A DNA stretch of 64,000 nt, taken from NCBI GenBank assembly GCA_031553415.1, contig JAVBLO010000032.1, positions 6,984 to 70,983 of the forward strand. The letters run 5' to 3'. This DNA is from JAIRVZ01 sp031553415. Lineage in GTDB: Bacteria; Bacteroidota; Bacteroidia; Bacteroidales; Azobacteroidaceae. Positions 24,420 to 34,757 of this stretch are shown here, one piece after another. The notes under the pieces are model-generated. The model was not told the DNA's origin. It did not search any database and saw only the letters and a program-made list of their open reading frames with translations. The first letter of the stretch is position 1. Every line of letters begins with the position of its first letter. Position numbers and translations under genes: made by a program.

Positions 24420-25715
24420 TCATTCGATAATTTTATATTCCCAGGGAGTTAGCTTTGTTTGGGGTGGGAGGGTACTATCTTCCATTGTAAGTTCAATAAC
24501 ATCCGGACTTAAATTGAAAATGGCAATGATTTTATTATCTTGTACTTCCCGCTGGAATGCAAATATTTTTTCCGGTTGATTCGTTTTAATTTCTTCCAGT
24601 TTTCCGCCCGGTTCCGGACAAAATAGAACTTTATTTGCTTTTTTCAGTTTAATCAATGTTTGATAAAGACTTGTGAAATTATTTGAACTATTCCAGTTAA
24701 TGGAATCTTTTTCAAAAAATTGCAGGCGACGGTTAAAACCGGCTTCTTGTCCGCTGTAAATCAAAGGCATGCCAGGCAAAACGAAAGTGAGCGCTGCAAA
24801 TGTAGTTACAGCATCACCCATGCGTTCAAACTCTGTTCCTTTCCATGAATTTTCGTCATGATTGGAAGTAAATTGCATGGGAATCGCATAATCAGGAAAT
24901 TCAGACATTTTTGCCAATGCTTTGCGAAGGGAATCTACATTTGCTTTTCCCTGGGCAATATCATTCATAACATGGTGTATATCCCAACTGTAATAAGCAT
25001 CGAAAGCTGTTGTGTTAAGTTCGGGTTTTGCGGCTTCTGCCAGCATGAAGATATCCGGTTTTATATTTTTTAATCCGGCAACTGTACTTTCCCAAAAATC
25101 GGTGGGGACTTCGTAAGCTACATCGCAACGGAATCCGTCAATATCAGTTTCTTTTATCCAGAAAGCCATAGCTTCTTGCATCGTTTTGCGCATATCTGCG
25201 TTATTGTAGTTTAGTTTAGCTACGTCAGTCCAGTCGTAAGGAGAAACTATTTGGCCTAAACTATCCGTAACATACCAATCTTTGTGTTCGAGAGTCCAAA
25301 CGGCATCATGAGAAGTATGGTTGGCTACCCAATCCAATATTACTTTCATGCCTGAATTGTGGGCTGCATTAACAATTTGTTTGAAATTTTCCAAAGAGCC
25401 AAAGGCAGGGTTTGTTTTGGTGTAATCTTTTATTGAATAATAACTGCCTAGAGTTCCTTTACGTTTTTCTTCTCCGATAGGTTGAATGGGCATCATCCAA
25501 AGTATTTCTACCCCAAGTTCTTTCAACCGTGGGATGTGTTTTTCAAAGGCATTGAAAGTCCCTTCTTTGGTATATTGCCGGATGTTAACTTCATAAATTG
25601 TAGCATTATATACCCAATCTGCATGATGTCTTGCTTCTTCAATTTGTTTTTGCTTTTTATTACTACAAGAAACAGCAATAACTAATATGGTGATTAATAA
25701 AAGAATTTTTTTCAT
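24420..25715 (-). CDS. Lipoprotein alpha-amylase family glycoside hydrolase, GH13
   Basis: The protein has 431 residues with a lipoprotein signal peptide (VIAVSC, Cys17). The GH13 regions are complete: VILDWVANHTS (region I), IDGFRCDVAYE (region II with the nucleophile Asp), IFMLAEA (region III, acid Glu) and FTSNHDENSW (region IV). It lacks an obvious N-terminal CBM. Family enzymes act on alpha-1,4-glucans or malto-oligosaccharides; exact specificity is unknown. It is downstream of the MFS carrier gene (25 nt) and the LacI regulator gene and belongs to the starch locus. It may face the periplasm or the cell surface; it is a possible SusG substitute. Confidence 0.93.
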   Translation of the reverse strand: MKKILLLITILVIAVSCSNKKQKQIEEARHHADWVYNATIYEVNIRQYTKEGTFNAFEKHIPRLKELGVEILWMMPIQPIGEEKRKGTLGSYYSIKDYTKTNPAFGSLENFKQIVNAAHNSGMKVILDWVANHTSHDAVWTLEHKDWYVTDSLGQIVSPYDWTDVAKLNYNNADMRKTMQEAMAFWIKETDIDGFRCDVAYEVPTDFWESTVAGLKNIKPDIFMLAEAAKPELNTTAFDAYYSWDIHHVMNDIAQGKANVDSLRKALAKMSEFPDYAIPMQFTSNHDENSWKGTEFERMGDAVTTFAALTFVLPGMPLIYSGQEAGFNRRLQFFEKDSINWNSSNNFTSLYQTLIKLKKANKVLFCPEPGGKLEEIKTNQPEKIFAFQREVQDNKIIAIFNLSPDVIELTMEDSTLPPQTKLTPWEYKIIE

Positions 25716-25721
25716 ATTTTC

Positions 25722-25749
25722 AACTCTTAATTCTTAACTCTTAAATTTT
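25722..25749. repeat. Single-arm heptad array at the MFS-amylase junction
   Basis: Four consecutive units AACTCTT, AATTCTT, AACTCTT, AAATTTT span the MFS stop codon and the gap before the amylase start. No inverted partner is found nearby. Confidence 0.55.
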
Positions 25750-27078
25750 AGCAGTATCATCTTTATCTTCAACAAATAATACAGAAAAAGCGGCTATAAA
25801 CAAACAAACACCAGCCATAATTATGGCGTAAACAGCTTGTGAATCATAGAACCGTTTTACAATCGGTCCTCCCAAAATACCATTTATAATTTGAGGCATA
25901 GTGATGAAGAAATTAAAGATTCCCATGTAGATTCCCATCTTCTTTGCCGGGATGGAACCTGCAAGAATAGCGTAAGGCATAGCTAAAATACTTCCCCATG
26001 CCATCCCGACTCCTATCATCGGTATTAACAACATTTTTGGATCTGAAATGAAATAAATAGAAATCAAAGCTATTCCACCCATAACCAATGAAAAAGCATG
26101 GGTGCGTTTTCTGCCTATTTTCTTTGCAATGGCAGGTAAACAAAATGCATAGATAGCCGAAACAGCATTGTATATACCAAAAATAATTCCAACCCAATTG
26201 CCGGCATTTTGAAATGTTTCGGATGAAGTATCGTGAATATCTGTTCCATATATGTGTACTGCTACTGCAGGCGTTGTGAATACCCACATGGAAAAGAGAG
26301 CAAACCAGGAAAAAAACTGCACTACTCCCAATTGCTTCATCGTTTTGGGCATAGATTTGAAATCCTGGAAAATGGCAGTAAAAAAACTCCGGTTATCGTT
26401 TTGTTCCGGATTACCGGATTCGCTTTCATACGATTCTGGCGGATATTCTTTGGTAGTGAAAATAGTCCACAGAACAGCGCCAAGCAAGATGGCTGCTCCG
26501 GTATAGAATGAAAATATTACATTATCCGGAATATGACCTTCAGGCGCTATTTTAGAGATTCCAATCCATTCTGCCAAAATATAAGGAAGCCATGAACCTA
26601 ATAACGCTCCGAAACCAATCAATGAAGTTTGTACAGAAAAACCCAATGTGCGCTGATCTGATGGTAACAAATCTGCGACTAAGGCACGGAATGGTTCCAT
26701 TGCGATGTTGATAGATGCATCCATAACCATCAGCATTCCCGCTCCGATGAACATGGCCGGAGCAAAAGCCGTAAACATGGCAGAATTGGGCATCAGTATT
26801 AATGCTATGGATGTAAGAACAGCACCGGCAAGGAAATAAGGACGCCTTCTTCCTAACTTTGTCCAGGTTTTATCGCTGTAATGTCCGATTATAGGCTGGA
26901 CAACCATTCCGGTTAGAGGCGCTGCAATCCAGAACCAGGATAAATGTTCCACATCTGCCCCGAAAGTCTGAAGGATACGGCTTGCATTGGCATTTTGCAA
27001 TGCAAATCCAAATTGAATGCCAAGAAATCCGAAACTCATGTTCCAGATATCCCAAAACGACATGCGTTTTTTTTTCAT
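25741..27078 (-). CDS. MFS sugar transporter (maltose/sucrose-type, SLC45/GPH-like)
   Basis: The protein has 445 residues and about 12 hydrophobic segments. The motif GHYSDKTWTKLGRRRPYFLAG, in parts GHYSDKTW and GRRRPYFLAG, is the MFS loop 2-3 signature found in sucrose/maltose carriers. It probably moves maltose or malto-oligosaccharides through the inner membrane with a proton or cation. It is located between the LacI regulator and a GH13 gene, which supports the sugar assignment. Classical Bacteroides sus has no such gene, but similar carriers occur in other Bacteroidota starch loci. Confidence 0.88.
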   Translation of the reverse strand: MKKKRMSFWDIWNMSFGFLGIQFGFALQNANASRILQTFGADVEHLSWFWIAAPLTGMVVQPIIGHYSDKTWTKLGRRRPYFLAGAVLTSIALILMPNSAMFTAFAPAMFIGAGMLMVMDASINIAMEPFRALVADLLPSDQRTLGFSVQTSLIGFGALLGSWLPYILAEWIGISKIAPEGHIPDNVIFSFYTGAAILLGAVLWTIFTTKEYPPESYESESGNPEQNDNRSFFTAIFQDFKSMPKTMKQLGVVQFFSWFALFSMWVFTTPAVAVHIYGTDIHDTSSETFQNAGNWVGIIFGIYNAVSAIYAFCLPAIAKKIGRKRTHAFSLVMGGIALISIYFISDPKMLLIPMIGVGMAWGSILAMPYAILAGSIPAKKMGIYMGIFNFFITMPQIINGILGGPIVKRFYDSQAVYAIIMAGVCLFIAAFSVLFVEDKDDTAKI

Positions 27079-27094
27079 GGTATGTTATTGAAAA

Positions 27095-28123
27095 TTAAAT
27101 TTTTCTTGTTGATTCTCTTACAACAAGTTGGGTTTTAATTACCTTACTTATAATGCCTTCCTTGTTTTCCTGTCCTTGCAGTCTATTAATCAACAGCCTG
27201 GCTGCAGTCGCTCCGACATCAAACCCTCTTTGATCTACTGAAGTAAGGTTAGGAGATGTATATTGAGAAATATAACTATTTGTGAACCCGCAAATGGAAA
27301 TGTCCTCAGGAATTTTCAAATTAAATGATTTTACAATATTAATGCATGTAGCAGCAACTTCATCATTGATAGCAAAAAAAGCATCCGGTTTATTTTCCTG
27401 TTGAAGCATTTGAGGTACTATTTCCTGAGCGGCAGCAGTTGAGTCACAAATAAACATTAAATTTTTGTCGACAGGTAATTTGTGTTTTCGTAAAGCATCT
27501 TCATAACCCATTCTCCGGTTATTCGAGAGGGCTAATATGGGATTTCCTCCCAGCAGTACAATTCGTTTACAATTCGTGTTTATCAAATGTTCTACAGCAT
27601 TGAATGCTCCTGTATAATCATCTACAACCACCTTATCGGTGCTGATTCCCATGCAAATGCGGTCAAAAAAAACTAATGGGATATCATTGTCAATAATTTC
27701 CTGAAAGTGTTGAAAGATTTTTGTTTGCTTGGATACGGAAGCTAAAACACCACAAACGCGTGCGGAGAGTAGAGTTTCTGTACATGAGATTTCCCGTTCA
27801 TAGTCTTCGTTCGATTGGCAAAAAAGAACTTCATAATCATCTTTTTCAGCTTCTTTTTCAATTCCCGATAAAACAGATGAAAAAAAATAATGCACAATTT
27901 CAGGTATAATTACTCCTATAGTATTACTTTTCTGCATTCGTAGTCCCAAGGCCAAAGCATTAGGCTTATATTTGTGCTCTTGAGCATATTTTTTAACCAA
28001 CTCTTTTGTTTCTTCACTTATTTCCGGATGATCTTTGAGCGACCTGGAAACTGTTGAAGGTGAAAGGTTCAAAGCCCGGGCTATGTCTTTTAAAGTTATT
28101 TGTTTTTTTTCCATGGTACCCAT
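27095..28123 (-). CDS. LacI-family transcriptional regulator of the starch locus
   Basis: The protein has 342 residues. The N-terminal HTH (ITLKDIARALNLSPSTVSR) is followed by the hinge helix region KYKPNALALGLR and a periplasmic-binding-protein-like effector domain (TIGVIIPEIVHYFFS to the C terminus). The start could also be the second ATG at 28114 (MEKKQITLKD). It is 16 nt upstream of the MFS gene in the same operon and divergent from susC. Three palindromes of the LacI-operator type (GCAAACG half sites) in the window are likely targets. The effector is presumably a malto-oligosaccharide. Confidence 0.93.
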   Translation of the reverse strand: MGTMEKKQITLKDIARALNLSPSTVSRSLKDHPEISEETKELVKKYAQEHKYKPNALALGLRMQKSNTIGVIIPEIVHYFFSSVLSGIEKEAEKDDYEVLFCQSNEDYEREISCTETLLSARVCGVLASVSKQTKIFQHFQEIIDNDIPLVFFDRICMGISTDKVVVDDYTGAFNAVEHLINTNCKRIVLLGGNPILALSNNRRMGYEDALRKHKLPVDKNLMFICDSTAAAQEIVPQMLQQENKPDAFFAINDEVAATCINIVKSFNLKIPEDISICGFTNSYISQYTSPNLTSVDQRGFDVGATAARLLINRLQGQENKEGIISKVIKTQLVVRESTRKI

Positions 28124-28342
28124 ATTTATTTTAAAACATAAGTAACCAAGGTTGATACTTGATTTTATTTTTGTAAAAGACTGAAATAAATGGAGTTGTG
28201 AGATAACTATAAGGTCTTGTAATTCTCAATTTTTTAAAACAAAAAAACGTTCCTGAATTTGTCGGTTTCAGGAAAGCTAACTGTAAGATTTTAGGCAAGA
28301 TAGCCCTTTGAAAATGAAAATATTTTCTGTAATTTAGCGACC

Positions 28343-28405
<63 letters not shown>

Positions 28406-28633
28406 AGAAATAAATCAGCAACTCCAAATTTGAAATGTTAAATTTAGAATTGCTTATTAAAGAAATTTGAAATAGAGAATGGTTGCTCATTTTGTAAATA
28501 AATATTATAAATTGTTTTATCTCAACTCAAGGCAAATGTAGCAGTATTTCTTGAAAGTATAGTGAATTTTTTTGTAAATTTTTCCTTTGTTCAATATCTG
28601 TAAATTAAATTTTGTGCCAAAATTTTAATTTAC

Positions 28634-28645
28634 GCAAACGATTGC
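28634..28645. promoter_or_regulatory. LacI-type operator 1 (GCAAACGATTGC)
   Basis: This is a near-palindromic site with the CpG-centred half-site arrangement typical of LacI/GalR-family operators, 216 nt before the susC start. It is identical in 12 nt to the site at 28723-28734. Confidence 0.75.
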
Positions 28646-28720
28646 ATAGATTTTTTATCTGTATTTGTCTATTCTCTAAATCTTTCCTTTTAAATTTTTG
28701 TTACTATTACATATCTAAAA

Positions 28721-28736
28721 ATGCAAACGATTGCAT
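28721..28736. promoter_or_regulatory. LacI-type operator 2 (ATGCAAACGATTGCAT)
   Basis: This 16-nt palindrome (one mismatched central pair of bases) lies 125 nt before susC. The centre-to-centre distance to operator 1 is about 89 nt, close to a whole number of helical turns (8.5), so looping is possible but not shown. Confidence 0.78.
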
Positions 28737-28860
28737 TGAAAATAAGTGTAAATATCAGGAAAATGCCTTATAGAATTTAACCAATGTATTTAAGTTTGTT
28801 GGCAAATATTACAAAAAAAAGTACAAATATCATACATTATTAATCTTAAATAATTTACAC

Positions 28861-31800
28861 ATGAAGGAAAAGTTTTTATCTCCTCTAAAAAAGGTTTTAT
28901 CAACCTTGCTTATTGGTTTTCTTCTCTCTTTACCGGCATATTCTCAGAATAGTATGGTAAATGGGGTAATAAAGGATTCCAAAACGGGTGAAAGTATTGT
29001 CGGTGCCAGCATTGTCGTGAAAGGCACAACGCGCGGAACGGTTACTGATATAGATGGTAATTTTTCTGTTGAGGCATCCAAAGGAAATACATTGCAGGTC
29101 TCTTTTTTGGGATATGCATCACAAGAAGTGGTTGTAGACCCTTCAAAACCTTTGGCGGTCTTCTTAAAAGAAGATACTCAGTTTTTGGATGAGGTCGTAG
29201 TGATTGGTTACGGTACGATGAAAAAAAGCGACCTGACCGGTTCAATTGCTGCGCTTGGAGAAAGGGAGTTTCAAAAAGGTGTGATTGTCAATCCGACATC
29301 GTTGATTTCAGGTAAAGTGGCCGGTGTACAAATCACATCTACCGGCGGACGTGCAGGGAGCGGCAATCAAATCCGTATTCGTGGCGGCGCTTCTTTGGAT
29401 GCAAGCAACGACCCGCTTATCGTAATTGACGGTGTCCCTTTAGATAACGAGGATATTTCAGGTGCAACGAGTCCGTTATCGACTATCAATCCCAACGATA
29501 TCGAATCGATGAATATTCTGAAAGATGCTTCGGCGACTGCTATTTATGGTTCCCGCGCTTCCAACGGGGTGATTATTATCACCACTAAAAAAGGAGCTAT
29601 AGGGCAAAAAACGAGAGTGGACATATCATCACAAAATTCGATTGCTACCATTGCCCGCAGAGTGGAAGTGCTTTCGGCCGATCAATTCCGGGATGTTGTG
29701 ACCACCCAAGCTACAGCACGATTTAATGCGGATAAAGCTGCCCAATATATCGGTTACCTCGGCACAGCCAATACCGACTGGCAAGACCAGATATTCCGCA
29801 ATGCTTTCACTACAGATAATAATATCAGTATTACTGGCGCTGACGAAATTTTCCCTTACCGGATCGCTGCAGGATTTCTCAGCCAGGATGGTATTTTGGA
29901 GACAGACAATATGAAACGGGGAACTATCTCTCTTAATCTTTCTCCGGTTTTCTTTGAAAACCATTTATCTGTGAATTTGAACGTAAAAGGCATCTGGACT
30001 CACTCCCGTTTTGGAAATGGAGATGCCATTGGCGCAGCTTTGCGTATGGATCCGACACAACCCGTCACAGCCAATGGTTTCGATAAGTACAATGGTTATT
30101 GGGCTTGGTTGGAATCGAATGGTGATTTGAAGTCTTTAGCTACCAAAAATCCGGTGGCGTTGCTTCAAGCCAAGGATGATCAGTCGGACGTTTATCGCAG
30201 CATTGGAAATGCCCAGTTCGATTATAAATTTCATTTTTTGCCTGATTTGCGTGCTAATTTGAATTTAGGTTATGATGTTTCTCAAGGAAAGGGAGGAGTG
30301 GTTACTCAACCTTGGTCTCCGGCAGAGTATCCAAAAGGAAAAAGAACCTACTTCGACCAGAAAAAGCAAAATACACTTTTGGAATTTTATTTGAACTATA
30401 CCAAACAGTTAAACGATGCGAATCGCCTTGAAATAATGGGTGGTTATACCTGGCAGGATTGGAAAACAACAAACAAACCATTTGATGAATATTATTATGA
30501 TAATGTAACTGTTGCAAAACCAGCAGGTATCGAAATTCCTGTGCAAAACCGGTTGATTTCTTTCTATGGTCGCTTGAATTACAATCTTCTTGAACGATAT
30601 TTATTAACAGCGACGGTTCGTAGAGATGGTTCATCTCGGTTTAGCCCAAGTAATCGTTGGGGTATTTTTCCATCCGTAGCATTGGCCTGGCGTATTCATG
30701 ATGAAGCTTTTCTTAAAGATGTTGATGCCCTTTCCAACTTAAAACTTCGTTTAGGTTGGGGTATCACCGGACAACAAGACTTTGGCAATGAAGTTGAGGA
30801 TAATTTTGGCTGGTTGCCTATTTATGTATTAAGCGATCCGAATGCCCAGGCTCAATTCGGAAATGCTTACTATTCCGGTTGGCGTCCCAATGGTTATGAC
30901 GCAGATCGTAAATGGGAAGAAACTACTACCAAAAATATCGGTGTGGACTGGGGATTTGTAAACAACCGCATTTATGGTAGCATAGATTATTATCAAAAAC
31001 ATACGAAAGATTTGCTAAATAGGGTACCTCTACCCGCAGGTAGTAACTTTACTCCTTATATTGTAAAAAATATCGGAACAATGGATAATTGGGGGGTGGA
31101 AGGTAATATTGGTGTAGTAGCTGTAGAAAACAAAGACATGCGTTGGGAGCTTGGATTCAATGTTACTTTTAATAATACAGAAATTACCAAATTATCTTTA
31201 AACGATGATTCCGATTCGGATTATAAAGGAGCAATGGTAGGCGGCATTTCCGGAGGTACAGGAAATACGATTCAAATTCACAAAGTCGGTTATGCTCCCA
31301 ATTCATTTTATGTTTACCGGCAAGTATATGATGAAAATGGGAAACCGATAGAAGGTATGTATGAGGATCTCAACGGGGATGGTGTAGTAAATGACCAGGA
31401 TTTGTATATTTACCATAAACCTGCCCCTGATTGGTATATGGGTTTCAACACTTCATTTACATATAAAAAATGGTCGCTGGCTACAGCATTACGCGCAAGC
31501 ATCGGAAATTATGTTTACAACAACGTAAATTCTGATTTGGGTAATTTTTCGCAAACTCTGAATCCCAACAGTTTCTTGATGAACAATGTGGTAGATGGCT
31601 TAAACAGTAATTTCTATGACCGTCAGTTGCTCTCAGATTATTATGTTCAAGAAGCTTCATTCCTGAAAATGGATTATGTTCAATTGGCTTATGATTTTGG
31701 TAAAATTTTCCGCAGGGCAAACCTGCGTGCCAATTTCTCTGTTCAAAACGTATTTACAGTAACCAAATACGATGGTATTGATCCTGAAGTTATAAATGAT

Positions 31801-31875
31801 GATAACAGAGGTATAGACAATAATTTCTATCCGAATCCGCGTACATACGTCCTTGGATTAAATCTTAATTTCTAA
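28861..31875 (+). CDS. susC: SusC/RagA-family TonB-dependent outer membrane transporter
   Basis: The protein has 1004 residues. Signal peptide about 1-28. A carboxypeptidase-regulatory-like domain (about 33-110, DSKTGESIVGASIVVKGTTR) precedes the LDEVVVIGYGTMKKSDLTGS motif typical of SusC, then the plug (about 120-230, ISGKVAGVQI, IRIRGGAS, ILKDASATAIYGSRASNG) and a 22-strand barrel ending in an aromatic residue (LNLNF). With SusD it captures and imports malto-oligosaccharides using TonB energy. Heading the plus-strand starch operon, it is regulated presumably through the two upstream operators. Confidence 0.95.
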   Translation: MKEKFLSPLKKVLSTLLIGFLLSLPAYSQNSMVNGVIKDSKTGESIVGASIVVKGTTRGTVTDIDGNFSVEASKGNTLQVSFLGYASQEVVVDPSKPLAVFLKEDTQFLDEVVVIGYGTMKKSDLTGSIAALGEREFQKGVIVNPTSLISGKVAGVQITSTGGRAGSGNQIRIRGGASLDASNDPLIVIDGVPLDNEDISGATSPLSTINPNDIESMNILKDASATAIYGSRASNGVIIITTKKGAIGQKTRVDISSQNSIATIARRVEVLSADQFRDVVTTQATARFNADKAAQYIGYLGTANTDWQDQIFRNAFTTDNNISITGADEIFPYRIAAGFLSQDGILETDNMKRGTISLNLSPVFFENHLSVNLNVKGIWTHSRFGNGDAIGAALRMDPTQPVTANGFDKYNGYWAWLESNGDLKSLATKNPVALLQAKDDQSDVYRSIGNAQFDYKFHFLPDLRANLNLGYDVSQGKGGVVTQPWSPAEYPKGKRTYFDQKKQNTLLEFYLNYTKQLNDANRLEIMGGYTWQDWKTTNKPFDEYYYDNVTVAKPAGIEIPVQNRLISFYGRLNYNLLERYLLTATVRRDGSSRFSPSNRWGIFPSVALAWRIHDEAFLKDVDALSNLKLRLGWGITGQQDFGNEVEDNFGWLPIYVLSDPNAQAQFGNAYYSGWRPNGYDADRKWEETTTKNIGVDWGFVNNRIYGSIDYYQKHTKDLLNRVPLPAGSNFTPYIVKNIGTMDNWGVEGNIGVVAVENKDMRWELGFNVTFNNTEITKLSLNDDSDSDYKGAMVGGISGGTGNTIQIHKVGYAPNSFYVYRQVYDENGKPIEGMYEDLNGDGVVNDQDLYIYHKPAPDWYMGFNTSFTYKKWSLATALRASIGNYVYNNVNSDLGNFSQTLNPNSFLMNNVVDGLNSNFYDRQLLSDYYVQEASFLKMDYVQLAYDFGKIFRRANLRANFSVQNVFTVTKYDGIDPEVINDDNRGIDNNFYPNPRTYVLGLNLNF

Positions 31876-31894
31876 CCAATAAAACAAGAAAAAT

Positions 31895-33484
31895 ATGGAA
31901 AAGTATATATATAAATTCATTGCAATAGTAACGCCCCTATTGGTGACGTTGGCTTCTTGTACGGATTTGGATATTTATCCTGAAAATACGTCTACTGCGG
32001 AAGAAGTATTCTCAACGTTCGAAGGCACAAAAGGTGCACTGGCGAAAGTATATCTTGCTTATACGACAACAGGAAATGAAAGTCCTGCCGGAAAAACGGA
32101 TTTGGACATTCCTGGTATTGACGAAGGTTCAAATGCAGACTTCTTACGTGTTTGGTTCAATCACCAGGAACTTCCTACCGAAGAAGCGCATTGTCTTTGG
32201 AATGATGCAGGAATACCCGAATTGAATTACATTAATTTTACAAACGATGATAAATTCACATCCGGTTTGTATTACCGGGTAGTCATGCAAATTATGTATG
32301 CTAACGAATTTATCAGGAATGCAAATGACGGTTTGGGCGATGAAGTTAAAAATTTCAAAGCCGAAGCTCGTTTTATCCGCGCATTCGATTATTGGGTATT
32401 GATGGATATTTTTGGAAATCCTCCATTCGTAACAGAAAATGATGAGCTGAATATTCTGCCTACTCAAATCAATCGTGCAGATTTATTTAAATATGTAGAA
32501 TCGGAGTTATTGGATATTACAAACAATAATTTGTTGAAGGCAGCTAAAACAAATGAATATGGACGCGCTGACCAAGCGGCAGCCTGGGCTTTACTTGCCC
32601 GTCTTTATTTGAATGCTGAAGTTTATACGGGAACGGCCCGTTGGACTGATGCTGCTACTTATGCCAAAAAAGTAATTGACGCTGGTTATTCATTGAAAGG
32701 TAAATACGAAGATTTGTTTTTGGCAGATAACAATAAGAACAACCCCGAATTCATTTTGGCGATTGCTTATGATGGACTTAAGGCTTATGGTTATGGAGGA
32801 TCTTCATTTTTGATTAACTGCGGTTCAAGCGTAGATTATCAGACAAAGTATGCCGATAAAATTATCAGCTATGGAATGTTAGGCAACAATCACCTTTGGA
32901 ATGGATACCGTACAAGGAAAGAATTCTCGGACAAATTTGAATCAAATGACAAACGATTTTTATTTGTAGGTGAAAATCCGGCATTGGGAGACGATCCTTC
33001 AGAATCGACGAATGGCTTACAACCCTATAAATACCGCAACATCACTTCCGCTTCAACGGTTGGAAATCCGGTTTATGGCTCTAATGCAGGTCAGGATTTT
33101 GCAGACAATGACTTCCCATTGTTCCGTTTGGCAGAACAATACTTAATTTATGCGGAAGCAGTAGTGCGTGGTGGTAGTGGTTCAAAAACAGATGCGGTAG
33201 ATTATATCAATGAATTACGTAGCCGGGCAGGTGTGGGCGATATTGATGAAAGTCAATTAACAACGGATTTCATTCTTGACGAACGTGTTCGTGAATTGTA
33301 TTGGGAATGTTTCCGTCGTACCGACTTGATTCGTTATAATCTGTTTACCACTTCGACTTATGTTTGGGAATGGAAGGGCGGCATGCAAAGCGGTCATGGA
33401 GTAGACTCACATTTCAATATTTATCCGATACCATCATCCGACATCAATGCCAATACTAATTTGAAACAAAATACAGGGTATTAA
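31895..33484 (+). CDS. susD: SusD/RagB-family surface glycan-binding lipoprotein
   Basis: The protein has 529 residues with a lipoprotein signal (VTLASC, Cys22). The helical TPR-like SusD fold is shown by FEGTKGALAKVYLAY, FKAEARFIRAFDYWVLMDIFGNPP (two recognisable blocks), AAWALLARLYLNAEVY and the C-terminal FRLAEQYLIYAEA, ILDERVRELYWECFRRTDLIRY. It forms the lid over SusC and binds starch. The spacing of 19 nt after susC is usual. Confidence 0.95.
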   Translation: MEKYIYKFIAIVTPLLVTLASCTDLDIYPENTSTAEEVFSTFEGTKGALAKVYLAYTTTGNESPAGKTDLDIPGIDEGSNADFLRVWFNHQELPTEEAHCLWNDAGIPELNYINFTNDDKFTSGLYYRVVMQIMYANEFIRNANDGLGDEVKNFKAEARFIRAFDYWVLMDIFGNPPFVTENDELNILPTQINRADLFKYVESELLDITNNNLLKAAKTNEYGRADQAAAWALLARLYLNAEVYTGTARWTDAATYAKKVIDAGYSLKGKYEDLFLADNNKNNPEFILAIAYDGLKAYGYGGSSFLINCGSSVDYQTKYADKIISYGMLGNNHLWNGYRTRKEFSDKFESNDKRFLFVGENPALGDDPSESTNGLQPYKYRNITSASTVGNPVYGSNAGQDFADNDFPLFRLAEQYLIYAEAVVRGGSGSKTDAVDYINELRSRAGVGDIDESQLTTDFILDERVRELYWECFRRTDLIRYNLFTTSTYVWEWKGGMQSGHGVDSHFNIYPIPSSDINANTNLKQNTGY

Positions 33485-33522
33485 TGCAATGATTGTTAAA
33501 CATTAAATGAAATAGACTAACA

Positions 33523-34674
33523 ATGAAAAATATATATAATATAATTATGTTGCTTGCTTGCCTGACTTTCTTTTGGGCTTGCGAATCAGACGATCATCCG
33601 ACAGCGTTGACACCGGATACTTTTGTATTGAATACGCCGGCTTATGTTTCCGGTATTTATGATTTGGAAAATACGGAAAGCGTTCAGCTTACCTGTACTC
33701 AACCAGCTTACGGTTTTACCGCCGCAACCACATACCGGGTGCAAGTTGCCACTGAAAATTCGTTTGAGGAATTTGTTACACTTCCTACTCCTTATAAATT
33801 GGCAAAGATGGATGTGAGCGCTTCCGAAATGGCTGTCGCAATAGTGAACCTACTGGGCATTACTGATGAAGCGGATTTCCCGACAGAAACATTCCCGGTT
33901 TATATACGGATGTCTGCAGAACTATCAAACGGTAGCCGCCAGGTATTGTCAAATATCATTACATTACCTAATGTGAAAGGTTATTTTGCTCTGGATCCTA
34001 TGGTAATGCCGGAAAATATGTACATAATAGGAAATATTACTAATAATTGGGATTGGAATGCGGCAACCACCATGGTGCCTGTTTGGGGAGCAGACGGTAA
34101 ATTCTGGGCTCTTCAATACTTAGGAAAAGACGGTGATAATAACAATGCCGAAATCAAATTCAGCACAACAAATAAGTGGGATGGCAATGATTTTGGTATG
34201 CAAACTGCCGACATTGATGATGCTTCGAAAACATTGGCAGGTATTTCGGGCGATAATAATATCGTGATTGGAAATCCTGGCTGGTACATCGTAGTGGTGA
34301 AAACCGAAATTTCAGGACGTGATTATGTTTACCACGTACAATTCCTTGAACCAAAGGTTTATTTGTGTGGAAATGCAGCCGGAGGAGTATGGGGTGCAGG
34401 AGACAATAACCAGTTTACAGTGCCCGATATTTCATTAGGCGCCGATGTCGAATTTGTATCACCTGCATTTACCGGAAACGCAGCCGGCGAAAGTGATGGC
34501 GGAGTTCGCGCTTGTGTTGTTCTCAGTGGTCAGGAATGGTGGCATACCGAATTCATGGTATTTAATGAAAAATTGATATACAGAGGAAACGGAGGCGATC
34601 AGGATAGAGTTTCCGGAAGCATTGGTCAAAAATTGCACATCAATTTCACCAAATCAACAGGAAAAATTCAATAA
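33523..34674 (+). CDS. SusE-like starch-binding lipoprotein
   Basis: The protein has 383 residues with a lipoprotein signal (FFWACES, Cys20). The N-terminal Ig-like SusE domain (about 25-155) begins with TPDTFVLNTPAYVSGIYDLE. Following segments MYIIGNITNNWDWN and KVYLCGNAAGGVWG start two beta-sandwich glycan-binding modules of the SusE/SusF type. It should be anchored on the cell surface and hold starch near the SusCD complex. The assignment rests on locus position plus these features; sequence drift among SusE proteins is high. Confidence 0.82.
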   Translation: MKNIYNIIMLLACLTFFWACESDDHPTALTPDTFVLNTPAYVSGIYDLENTESVQLTCTQPAYGFTAATTYRVQVATENSFEEFVTLPTPYKLAKMDVSASEMAVAIVNLLGITDEADFPTETFPVYIRMSAELSNGSRQVLSNIITLPNVKGYFALDPMVMPENMYIIGNITNNWDWNAATTMVPVWGADGKFWALQYLGKDGDNNNAEIKFSTTNKWDGNDFGMQTADIDDASKTLAGISGDNNIVIGNPGWYIVVVKTEISGRDYVYHVQFLEPKVYLCGNAAGGVWGAGDNNQFTVPDISLGADVEFVSPAFTGNAAGESDGGVRACVVLSGQEWWHTEFMVFNEKLIYRGNGGDQDRVSGSIGQKLHINFTKSTGKIQ

Positions 34675-34687
34675 AAGTCAGAAACTC

Positions 34688-34715
34688 GTTATCCCGGTAC
34701 TTGGACCGGGGTAAC
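34688..34715 (+). terminator. Hairpin between susE-like and susF-like genes
   Basis: GTTA-CCCGGT (34688 onward) pairs with ACCGGG-TAAC (to 34715) with small internal mismatches and a 6-nt loop. There is no U-run, so it is more likely a processing or attenuation hairpin that protects or separates transcript segments than a full terminator. Confidence 0.5.
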
Positions 34716-34757
34716 TTGACGAACTTTATATTTATTAAAAATAAAATTTGATAGACA

